NCBI RefSeq assembly: GCF_015706575.1
Contig: NW_024037055.1
Span: forward strand, 11,632,262-11,696,261
Direction of reading: 5' to 3'
DNA length: 64,000 nucleotides
DNA from: Patiria miniata
Taxonomy: Eukaryota; Echinodermata; Asteroidea; Valvatida; Asterinidae
Part shown: positions 25,701 to 37,700 of the stretch, piece after piece
Position numbering within the stretch: the stretch's first letter is position 1
Layout: every line of letters begins with the position of its first letter
Notes under the pieces: generated by a model
Told to the model about the DNA's origin: nothing
Seen by the model: the letters and a program-made list of their open reading frames with translations, nothing else
Databases searched by the model: none
Position numbers and translations under genes: made by a program

Positions 25701-28700
25701 GCTGCCACCATCATGTCGGCTGGTATCACCGAGTCTTCTCCATACCCCAGGGCCAGGTACTCGGACAGGAGAAGAAGAAAAGACGTCGCACGCATACCCA
25801 TGCGTGCCGACGAGTCCATTCGACGGGTGACATCCTCTAGCTTTCCACGGGTCTTGTCCGTAAAGGGAACCTTGGAGGAAGCGGTCCCTCAGTCAGCGGC
25901 GAGTTTGTCGATGGCCGAGTCCGGCAGGACTGGAGTTGAAATATATTTCTCAAAATCCCCTGGGGGAAAATGATAATAAGAGTCTACGCGCTTAGCGTAA
26001 GCACTCCATGTCTTTGCGTGCATTATCCCGTCTATGTGGTCAACGCACACACGGTCCAGCGGCATTGTGGGAAAAGCCCGAACCGGTTCTGCCGTCGGTC
26101 CCGATCTCTTCTTGAACGACTGACGCTCAGGAGGAGGAGGTTCAGTACCAGCAGGGAGATTCAGGACCCTGATCATATCCCCTTGAACCAAGCGGAGTTC
26201 GGTCTCAGCCACCGATAGGCGTTGCATGGTGCGGGTCAGTTCGCTCTCGTCCGCCGAGTTGTCAGAGTACAGGGGGCGAGTTGTCACCGGGGAATGGGAA
26301 TCAGGCCTCGGGGGCGAAGCAGCGCCGTCACGGTGTCCCGGTATCGAGCCCCGCTCGGACTCTAGTGACGCCAATGGGTGTAAACTAATACCGGGCGGGG
26401 ACGACGGTGCACGGCTCTCCGTGCGCGGCATTGTCCGCTGGTCTGTAGCCACCCCACCACGGCCGTGATGACTGGCGGGTGGGGGCTGTAATTCTGGAGG
26501 GGACTCCGGTGCACGGCTAACCGTGTGTGGTATGGCCCTTTGGCCCAGAGTCATCCAGCTGTGACCGTAGTGGCCAGTGTGTGAGTCAACTGGGCTGAAT
26601 CCCAAGTCCCCCTGTCGGCCCGACAAGGAGGCCGCGAGGGAGTGAAAAGTCTCCAAAAATCATTGCGCGAAATTGGGTCGCCACCCTTGTGGCGTTTCCC
26701 ACGGTGTGATCGACCGGATGACCCGCTAGAACTCGTCGAAGAACGGCGGGGACGGCGGTTCTTTTTCGCTTTTTTGTAGATCGGCTCCGAGTAATTTCCG
26801 AGGATTGCAGGGACACGGGGATGCCGAACAACGGATAAAATCCGATGTAGAGGCATGGCCCTCAGAGCGTAGCGTTAACGCTCCGGGGGAATCCCAGGGA
26901 GTCGGCTCTATGCGATCAATAGCCCGGGCGGCTGACAGCGCCCCCGCCCCGGTAACATAGGCGGGTGCTGCACGGTAGAGCCGGCCGTATAAAAGCCCAT
27001 CAGCATCGTGGTAATCACGGGGCTGGGTGGGCCTGGGTGCACTGAGCCATGGAGGAGTACTTCCTCCGGCTGTGTGTGCCCCGTGGACGGGCCAGGGACG
27101 GGCATGGTGCGCCCCGTAGCGGAGCCACCTTTTGCCGCACGTCCCTTTTTGGGTACTGCCCCGGCTTCAGACAATTTCCTTGTCTTGCCGGTGCGTTTCC
27201 CCTTCAGCTGGGCGGACCCGTGAATATTGATCGAAGACGGTTGGGTTGTACGGCCCCCCGCTTGGTCAACGGGTCCGTCAGCTCCGACAGCCGGCAGTGG
27301 CTGAAGGGGCTGACTAGGGGACTGCTGCCGCGGTGACGTACCATCACGAGTGCAGTCCCCCTAGAACTCGGGCTTGTCTGGTGGGATGTACGTCCCTCCA
27401 TTATCGACACACCCAGTCCTCCCCAACTTCCTTGATTTACTCATTTCCTACTTCACTTCACTTAGAATAACTCACTATAAACACTTTCTCTTTATTTCTT
27501 ATAAATAGCTTTCTCACAGCAAAGAGGCATAAATAAAACAGTGAAATTCAGGTCGATTGAAATTTCACGATATACCTCGCCTGCGGCTAAGAGAAAAAGA
27601 GGACGCTAACGTAGTGCGCATGTCACAGGGCGTCGTGGGTAGGACACGTGAGGGCGCTATTGTGTGTAAAACTCTTAGCAAATTGCCTGCCAGCATAGGG
27701 AACAATGCATAGGTAGTATTCACTCTACAGGTAAGTAGAATGATGTAGACCCATTTTTTGACGCGCTCCTATATTGTTCAAGCATTTTTGTAAACTGTTA
27801 AATGGAAATAACAAACTGGCGTAAATAATTTACAGTAAATAAAACTGGAAAAAAAAAAGAAAAAAAAAAGAACTAGAGGTTTGCGTTTGTTGTTACAAAA
27901 GCAGGGTGGTCGGGCAGGCAATTCATCAGTTCATCAAAAACTGCCGAGTTGAGTTATGAAAATGGTTATGTAAGAACAAAGGAGCAGTACAATCAATTTT
28001 TTTTGTTTAAAAAAATGCATCTTTAACGGTGTGATAAATTTTAGTAAACATTCTACGTACACATACAAGTTATTCCTGGCTTGATGACGTCATTAATTCA
28101 AAAACGGGAAGTGAATACTGATTTAGTTCGGAGTGGATAAATGTTCGTTGTAAAGTTAAATAGCGTATGAAAATATGGAAAATATAACTGTATGTATTCA
28201 TAACACCTAACTTCCGGTTTGAAGACGTCACAGTATTGGGAAGCAAAACGTGAACTTTGCAAGGGATATCGTTATTTGGGCTACGAAGATACACGACATG
28301 AATCAAATGATAGAATTAAGTTTAAATAAAATATTATCGTTTTCAAATTCTCATAGAAGTAACTTCCGGTCGGATGACATCATGAATTTGAAACCTTGCC
28401 AAATTATCTGTGGTTAATCAAAGAATATCAAGGGGCGATTTGGTGACATTTTAACAGATGGTTTTCAAATTAAAGAAAGCAAACACTATTTAATATGCCG
28501 CTAGGGGGCGCCCTTTCGAAAGATGACGTCATCACACTGTTTTGTGTATGGCAGTCCTCAATAAACACTTGCATAATATATGTGTGCAGTATTGCTTCCG
28601 CTTTTGAGTTATACTCGGTTTTTATTGCACTTCCGGTAACATCGGAAGTGAAGGTCAGGCGGTTTTGTGTCCGGGCACAAGACGTGTTTCTCACAGAATA

Positions 28701-31700
28701 GTTTACAACCTCACGAAAAAAACGAACATGATATTTTTGTCGTGTACGTGAACTCGCTTGACGTTTACTTCCGGGTCTACCGGAAGGTCACAGTTAGGTG
28801 AATTCAAAATGAAGACTTTAGCCTGAAATAAAAACAAAGCAGAATTTCTTCCAAACGGTTTGCGGTATGATCCAGAAACCTAGTGTGAACTTGTACCATG
28901 TTACGAAGATGTTATAAATGTTGTTATGTCATCATGACATCATCAGGTATCAAATTACAAGCGATTTCAGGGTAAATTCTTACAAAATAGTTTGCGCTAT
29001 ATCTTTCGAACTAAATTGAGTATCGTGTTCGTTTTTTTCGTGAGGTTGTAGACTCTGCCATGAGGAACATTTCTTGTCCCTGGGCATAAAACCGCTTGAC
29101 CTTCACTTCCGGTGTTACCGAAAGTGCAATGAAAACCGAATATACATGTAATTCAAAGGCGGAAGCATTTTACTACACATATCATTTTGATAGTGTTTAG
29201 TGATGAATGCCAGACAAAAAACCCAGTGTGATGACGTCACCTTTCGAAAGGGCGCCCCCTAGCAACACATAAAACAGTGTTTGCTTTCTATAATTTGAAA
29301 ATCATTCGTTCAAATTTTACTAAATCGCCCTTTGATATTCTTTCATGAACTGCAAATAAGTTGACAAGGTTTCAAATTCATGACGTCATGAGAATTTGAA
29401 AACAGCTAATTTTAAATTTAATTTATATCGATCCATGTCATATATCTTCGTAGCCCAAATAATGATATCCATTATAATGTTCACTTTTTGCTTCCAAATA
29501 CTTTGACGTCATAAAACCGGAAGTTAGGTGTTATGAATGCAAACACTTATGTTTTCCATATTTTCATACGTTATTTAACTTCACAATGAACATTTATCCA
29601 TTCCGAACTAAATCAGTATTCACTTCCGGATTTTGAATAATGTCGTCATCGAGCCAGAAATAACTTGTATGTGTACATAATTATAATGTTTACTGAATTT
29701 TATCTTTTGAACTAAAAAGAGTATCATGTTCGTTTTTTCGTGAGGTTGTAGACTATGCCGTGCCAAACATTCCTTGTTCCCAGCAGTGATGTAGTGCCTT
29801 GATGCTGGGCCTTGGCCTTAAGGCTGCCTTAAGGCTGGATTTTAGGGCCTTGGCCTTGGCCTCGAGGCTTGAGGGCAAAAGCCTTGGCCTTGGCCTTGAG
29901 GGTTCAGGGCCTTGCAATTTTGAGTCAAGGCTCTTCAAGGCCCATAGATTTTTGCATTTTCCAGATAAATCTGTTCGAAATTTTGCTGTTACCATATTAA
30001 TCGTATTACCATGGAGGAGGGAAGCACCCTATAGATTTGTGTGTTGGGCACACTTCCACTTTTGTAGCATCACATTTTGTTACCATTGTAGTAGATTTGC
30101 TGCAAAAATATTCCGTACACTTGTGGGGCTAATGAGATGATCACTTTAATTGCATATAACTATGGAATATATCTGATTGGTTGTATATGTCTCCCTGATA
30201 AGTGCTAAAGATTTGCATGTATGTGTTTTAGATAATGCTGATATTTCTGACCATGTTGGGCCAGCAAATAAAAATTTCCCAAATCAGTTTCTTGGATCCC
30301 CCTTTTGTTACACTTGGGAGAATTGTGTGTCAATATAGAAGTAAATCATTATTTTGTTTAGTTAAACCATATTGAAGACCTAAACTTATACTTTAATAGA
30401 TACAGTGCAGTCATAAAACGGTGTAGGCCTATGCGAGCATGTTGATTGCAATTAAAGAAATGTTGTTCTTCGTAACGAGCAATTCGTGATGATAAGGGCG
30501 GATCCAGGGGGGCCAAAAGGGGCCATGCCCCCCCCCCCCAAACGAAACCATTTTTTTTATTTGACGTCGTAATAAAGGCAGGAAATGAGTACACCACCAT
30601 CTTTTCCTCAAAAAACATCGGTTAAAATGGTCAGAATTGCCTCAAATCGCACAACAGAGCATCTCGAATCCAATTTTTTTTCGGGGCCCTTAAGCGGGCC
30701 CCGAAGCCCAAGCCGTAATTTTTTGACCCACTTTTTTTTTGGGGGGGGACCAAAATTTCTTTGCCCCCCCCCCAAATTGTGTTCTGGATCTGCCCTTGCG
30801 TGATGATGTGTCACTCATGTGACTATAATTAGTTCTATATCAGTGGTCATTTCATAAAACAGGGCCTTGGCCTTGGCCTTGAGGGTTAAGCTTTGGCCTT
30901 GGCCCCGAGGCTTGAGGGTCAAAGCCTTGGCCTTGGCCTTAGCCTTGAGGGTCAAAGCCTTGGCCTTGGCCTTGGCCTTGAGGGTCAAAGCCTTTGCTCC
31001 AACACTGGTTCCCGGACACAAAACCACTTGACCTTCACTTCCGGTGTTACCGGAAGTGCAATTAAAACCGATTATAACTTAAAAGCGGAAGCATTTTATT
31101 ACACACATATAAATTATGAAAGTGTTGAGTGAGGAATACCAAACACAAAAAAAGTGTGATGACGTCATCATCCGAAAGGGCGCCCCCTAGCGGCACATAA
31201 TATAGCGTTTGCTATCTTTAATTTTAAAACCAGCCATCCACATATTACCAAATCACCCCTTGATAGTTTCTGGTAACCACAGATAACTTGGCAAGGTTTC
31301 AAATTCACGACGTCATCAGACCGGAAGTTACTTTAAGGAGAATTTGAAAAGTATCATATTTTTAATTTAATTCTATCATTTGATCCCTGTCATATCTTCG
31401 TAGTCCAAATAATGATATCCAATGTTCACCTTTGGATCTCTAATGCTGTGACGTCATTAAACCGTAAGTTAGGTGTTATTAATATGTCATCAAACCGGAA
31501 GTTAGGTGTTAATACATACAATTATATTTCCCATATTTTCATACATTATTTTAACTTCACAATGAAAATTTATCCTCTCCGAACTTTATTAGTATTCACT
31601 TACCGTTTTGACTGATGACGTCATCAAACCAGAAATAACTTTTTTGCGCACGAAGAATGTTAAAGATACATTTTTGTAACAAAATAATTGATTGTACTGG

Positions 31701-34700
31701 AAAGGATTTAATTTCGTGATTCTTTGTTCTACATAAACAAATAAAAGTGGGCAGTGTATAATCATGGAGGAAGGAATAGAATGAACAGCCTGTCCGCCCG
31801 ACCACTCTGCGTTTGTAACTCAACAAACGCGAAGTGAAGACGGGAAACATCTTCCTGAATACTAATGGGCCAGCATGATCAGAAGCAGCAATGGGTAGGT
31901 TGTGTTCAATAGGAAAATCAACAAACATATTTTTTTTTATACCAATGTGTCCAAGCTGAAGCTGCTGAAGCTGCTGAAGCTGGTGAGTTTTGGTGTGTTT
32001 TTAACATTTTCTGCTGCCCGAGCATGTTCATCCGTTGCGATGTGCTTCTGGCAATCATTTCGGCCGGCGTGACTCACACAAAAATCCACATGACACAGCG
32101 TACAAATACCGAAATAATCTGAACATTTGCTGAATCAGAAGCAGAATTATTTTTTTGGCCTAATGTATGAAGGGCCCCCAATAGAAACCAGTTTTAAACT
32201 GTTTGAGCATACCCTGGGTAAAGAAATGGAATAAATATATGAAAAGAAATATAAACACTATACGTGCCATACAAAGTTTATTCTTATCAGAAAAAGTATC
32301 TTGAATGGAACCATGACAAATCACAAACATTACACTTTGTATAAATAAACAGATATTACATACTATATTAACTTACCGGTTCAAATGATGCAACAACGTA
32401 GAAGGCAATGAGGTTGTCAAGAAAGTACAACAGGCCTGGTATGCTCCACTTGAACAATCTCAAGACATCATAGACTGAGAATGCAAACACCCAACATTTC
32501 TTTAGCCTCTCTGTAACATGAATAGTAAAAGGACAGTTACTGCAACAATCATGCCAGCAAAAGTAGTGACCGCAATCAAGGGTAAAGGGTTAATTCAAAC
32601 TCGCAATAGTCTTGAATTTTTTCTCTTTGTTTGGTTGGGATGTTAAATTTTTTGTTTCTGTGTAAAGGCATGCCTTCATACATGGTATATACATGTAGAG
32701 CTAATGCACAGACATTATTACAGCTTGGTACATGTACAATGAATATTCCTTGTAAGAATAGTTGGTCAATGTATTCTTATTTTCCACAGAGTTCCTTTTG
32801 AAATATCCAAGCATCAGTCAATTTTTTAATGCCAAGCGAGTACAAGGTTCTAAATAATTATGATTCAGAATTCAAATTTGTAGATTTTGGTTACATACTG
32901 TAACAAATAAAGGTCTTTTGTCAGTAGCCACTTGTTCAAATGATAAGTATTTTTCTTTGTGACAGTTTGGAATGTATTTCTTTTAAACTTTGTATGGGTT
33001 AAGCAAGGGCCAGCCTTGCTACCCCACCAAGGTTTTTGCAGTCATGTTGTTGCTAAGGCAAAACGTCTGCCATTGTTAAGCAAAGCTAATCCGATTCCGT
33101 ACTTAGACGCTATAGCAGAGCAGTGAAATTCATGCACCACACAAAACATGGACTTTTGAACGTTGTATTTCTCAGAAAATATGCCGAGTATGATTGAAAT
33201 GTTAAATTATAATAGATTAAAGGGAATATACATTATTTGCTTTTGCTGTAATTTTCAGAAATGGATGGAATTGGGGGTTGGAAATATATAGCAAATATAG
33301 TTACACTGACTTTTTTGAGGTTTTGGGTTCGAAAATGCTACAAAAACCAAGAAAAACAATCATTTTCCTGTAGTCTGGTTCCCTGACTCCATTTAAGAAG
33401 AAACAGAGCAGTTTACATAAATTGGGGAATTGTAAGGTCAGGGAACCAGTCTAGCTGGCTTGTACCCGTTCAGAGGTGTGTAATCGATTGCAAACAAGTG
33501 CGATGGTCAAATGGGGCCAGTATTTGAAAAAAGTTTTCTCCAACGCTGGTCGGCCGATCAGCGTTGGAAATTGATACAAAAATACCACTTTTCTTGAAAA
33601 TGACAGTATACCAGGTGCCATGATTTTACAGGATGCTTTACAGTGTCATGCAAATGTTGTATTTTCCCTTTAAGAAATTCTAAACTTCATATCAGTGAAA
33701 AAATCGCCGTCATCGATGCCGAAACGGCAATACTGGTTACTGGTATTGCTGACCTTTAAGTCTGGAAGAAATCGTTCGAAAACTTCCCCAAATCTATGTA
33801 TTTATATCAATTTCTAGGTATTTCTCCAAATTTTTATTTCACGATTAGTTGAACATTTATATCATCTAAGTATATTCCAAATTTCAGCTTAGTCTGTTGT
33901 TGCAAACGCTAGTATTCCACCTTGAACCATCTCTAAGGAGGATATTCTGCCAACCCAACCCACGTGCATTGTTGACGATTCCGGCCAAGCAACACAATAA
34001 CGTATGATAGATTAGCATACTCATTAGCGTCACTGGGTGTGTTTTGGCGTGGATCTCGGTATCGACCAAAGAAGCAGGCAAAAAGGGTGATATTTATCAA
34101 TTAATAACTCGTGAAGGAGGGTTTTCTCCAAATTTTCACTGCATACCATAATGGATAGGAACCTTATTAATATTCCTGAGGCTTGAAAAGATTGGCAGAT
34201 ATTGCCAACGCCGGTGTTGCAACTTCAATAAAAGCACGTAGCCAGGCCTATTTTCCAATTTCAACGAAAAGGGATGAACATATCACAACGATTTTTAGCA
34301 CATACTTGGATCATTATAAGAGAAATAAATCCTGAAAGTTGCATGAAGAAACGGTCTTCCAAACTGGAGAAATTAATTATCAAAGATTTCACCTGCCAAC
34401 GTGAACATGTCTGTGTACATGTACTTTCATTAAAAAAAAAGTTTTACGTAACCTTAAGAAATCGCCCTTCGCAACCACATGACTGTTTTGTATGCCTTAA
34501 GTTTGTATCTTAATTCCCGGGACATTCTTACTAAAGTCTTAACAAAGGATCTGTAGACTGCAGTCAGTGCTCAATGTAGGATCTGTAGACTGCAGTCAGT
34601 GCTCAATGCTTGAATGCATATAAACCTTTCTTGCAAAGTTGATCCTCGAAGACATTTCTTCAAAGCTGGATGTCAATCAGTATGGCAACGTCAAAGGCAG

Positions 34701-37700
34701 CGCCACTGTGCACTATCTCGTGGACATGCTTAACTTTGTGCATGAGGGACTTGATAGAACTGGTCATTTTGCTAACCTTTGTGCCATAGATTTTACGAAG
34801 GCTTTTGATCGGGTGAACCATAATATTGTTATTCGAAAGCTCATTCAACTTGGAGTTAGACATTCTATTGTTCCCACTGTCTGCAGTTTCCTCACTGAGC
34901 GTACCCATAATACTAAGCTCTGCGGTCATTTGTCAAAGACTCAGGGTATTTCTTGTGGGGTTCCCCAAGGCACCAAATTGGGTCCAATTCTGTTTCTGAT
35001 TTTGGTTAATGATGCATCAGTTGAAAACTGCAGACATTGGAAATATGTTTATGATTTAACGATAGGTGAAGTAGTGAAGCATGGCCAAGCATCTCACATG
35101 CAAAGCTATCTTGATGACTTGTCGAGTTGGTGTTATGACAACAGTGTACTTCCGAAGCCATCTAAATGTCAGACCATGACAGTAAGTTTTTTGAAGCGTG
35201 ACACACCTAGGTCCTCATTTAAACTTGATGACACAGCATTGAATTCTGTGACCTCTATGAAGTTACTCGGTGTTACTGTACAAAACGACCTGAAATGGGA
35301 CATCCATACCACAGACATTGTCTCTCGGGCATCCCGTAGGTTGTACACTTTGTGTATTCTTAAGAAGGCTAATATACCCACCTCTCACATGGTTGCTGTG
35401 TACACTACATAAGGCCCATTTTAGAGTATGTAGTCAGGTTTGGCACAGCTCTATTAGTGTCCGCCAAAGTGATGCCATTGAAAACATACAGAAACGTGCA
35501 GTGCGTATCATTCTTGGCCATGGCTATGACTCCTACACCGCAGTACTCAGCGTGCTTGGTTTGCCTACTCTTAAATCTAGGAGGGAGGATCTGCTGCTTA
35601 AGTTTGGTAACAAACTGCTTAACTCTAATAGATTTAGAAACATGCTGCCACCACTTAGAGAAAGTGTGTGTAGCAGAGAGCTTAGATCATCCACCATCAC
35701 TGGCATGCAGGTCCCTAAGTGTAGGTCTGTTAGATACAACAAGTCCACCATTCCATCATTAGTTAGCATATTAAATAGTATCAACTAGTGATTTAACTTG
35801 GGTATGTAGTACATGTACACGTGTATTTTAAAATATTGCAAATATTTCTAGTGATTTATATTATGGTTTTTGCCCTGCCTGCGAATATGTAGGGGGGGGG
35901 GGGGAGCTGTTCTGGGTTTGTTATTTGGCTTGCCGCTGTAGTCAGTTTTTTCTATTTGTGCTTTTGTTGGGTTATTGTATTGCTTGTTTGTTTGTTGCTT
36001 GCTTGTTTGTATTTTATCAATTTCTCTTTTTAAACCACTTGTATCTATATGGATCGTAAATGTAAACTTTGGTGTGTGTGAATAATTGTATGCCTTATAT
36101 ATCATGTCTGTTTGTTTGGTTCTCTCTTTTTAATTTAATTGTAACTGAAAGGACTTTTATGTAATGTTAAATGTGATGTGGGTAATGTTTATACACGTAA
36201 TGCATGTCTGTTTGTTGTTTAGTTGTTTTTTGGGTGTGTTTGCTCGTTTGATGTTGGTGTTTTTTTTAGGGGGGGGGGTAAGGGTTGTGTTTGTGTTGGT
36301 GATCTAAATGGCTTGTGTGAAACTTTTTACCTTTTTTTTTTTTTTACAAAATCATCTGTTGTATGGAATGTAAATTTTCACCTTTGGTGTGTGAATTTTA
36401 TGCTTTGTATCATGTCTGTTTGTTTGTTTCTCCCTTTTAAATTTTACTGTAAATGTGACGATATGAACTTTTAGACTTATTTTGTAAATATTGTAATTGT
36501 CAGCATTTATGCTGTTGTGTACAGTATATTTTGTTTTTAATAATAAACCAGAATAAATAAATAAATAAATAAAAATATAAAAGCCCATGGGCACTGGTTT
36601 GGGTGAGGCATTCCTTACATCAGAGTGGCTGGGGACACTTCGTTATCTTGGTGGGTGGCGGTTCTTTATTAGGTGTTGGGCCTAAGCCCAACACCTATTT
36701 AGTACGGCAGGAGAAATGGGTTCCCATGCACCCCCCCCAAAAAAAATAAAACTAAATTCCAAGATGATTTTTAGAATCCCTAGGACATCGGATTAAAGAA
36801 TTTTGATGTTGCCAGCGAAAACAAATGTCCCATGATGCCCTAATTTGCATATTTCCAAGATGGCTGCCGTGCGAATAATTAAAGGGAATATACAACATTT
36901 GCAAACATCGAAAAATAAAACTACCAAGTTTTTACGAAATACCTTACTAGGATGTTGTTAAATGACAGTCAAAAGCATCCTGTAAAGTTTATATGGCACC
37001 TGGTGTGAAGTCATTTTCAAGAAAATGGTATTTTTGTATACGTTTCCAGCGCTGGTCGGCCGACCACCGTTGGAAAAACCTAACTATTTTGCAACTACTG
37101 CTCCAAATGTACCATTTTTTATTCAGTTCAAATTTTGTTTGCTATTGGTTACATATTCATGAACGGGTGCAGGCCAGCTAGACTTGTTCCCTTACCTTAC
37201 AATTTTCCGGCATCTGGAAATTGATCCATTTTATCTTTAGTGGAGTCAGGGAACCAGACTACTTGAACATTTTTGTTTTTCTTGGTTTTTCCAGCATTTT
37301 CGAACAAAAACTTCAAACATGTCAGTGTAACAATATTTGATCTATTATACTCCCCCTTCAAATAGTTCATTTCTGAAAATTACAGCAAAAGCCAATGATG
37401 TACATTCCCTTTAAAATGCTAAGTGTCATATGTCAGTGACTGATGAGCCCATTTTGATGATCTTGGTGTCAAACTTATACATTTTTGGGGTGCTGAATCG
37501 ATTTTTGAGGTTTCTAAAATAGCTGGAGGTCAAGGTCTCGTGATTCAGGCGAAAGTCAAGGTAATTTTGGTCAAAAATTCATCATATTCATTTTCCCACC
37601 GGAATTATTTTTTTACCTTGCTCCTACAGATAGAGGCCTACTTATTGCTTTACTAATTTCCCACATTATCCCAACTACCAAATCCATTTAATAAAAAAAA

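Larger units (their letters stand above)
22229..27752 (-). mobile_element. DIRS-type tyrosine-recombinase retrotransposon (fossil)
   Basis: The coding strand is minus. Parts in order are a gag-like region (about 26856-25235), an RNase H region (25059-23704) and a tyrosine recombinase (23548-22799). The terminal repeats are inverted, as in DIRS elements: 22262-22410 matches the reverse complement of 27590-27742 with about four differences, roughly 97 percent, so the insertion is fairly recent. The left end carries an extra copy of the end sequence at 22529-22570. It also has a 290-bp piece (22232-22521) bounded by 45-bp inverted repeats. The element looks broken, with at least three breaks, and not all domains expected of the family are recognised. 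It lies in intron 3 of SLC35A5 on the same strand. Confidence 0.85.
29701..31840 (+). repeat. Large inverted repeat element, second right arm, split by a hAT insertion
   Basis: The arm starts with TATCATGTTCG and TCGTGAGGTTGTAGACTATG, is interrupted at 29784-31007, then resumes with GGACACAAAACCACTTGACC and runs to about 31840. Its outer end (GACCACTCTGCGTTTGTAAC) mirrors the outer end of the left arm. It carries GCGCCCCCTAGCGG at 31180-31193. Confidence 0.8.
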
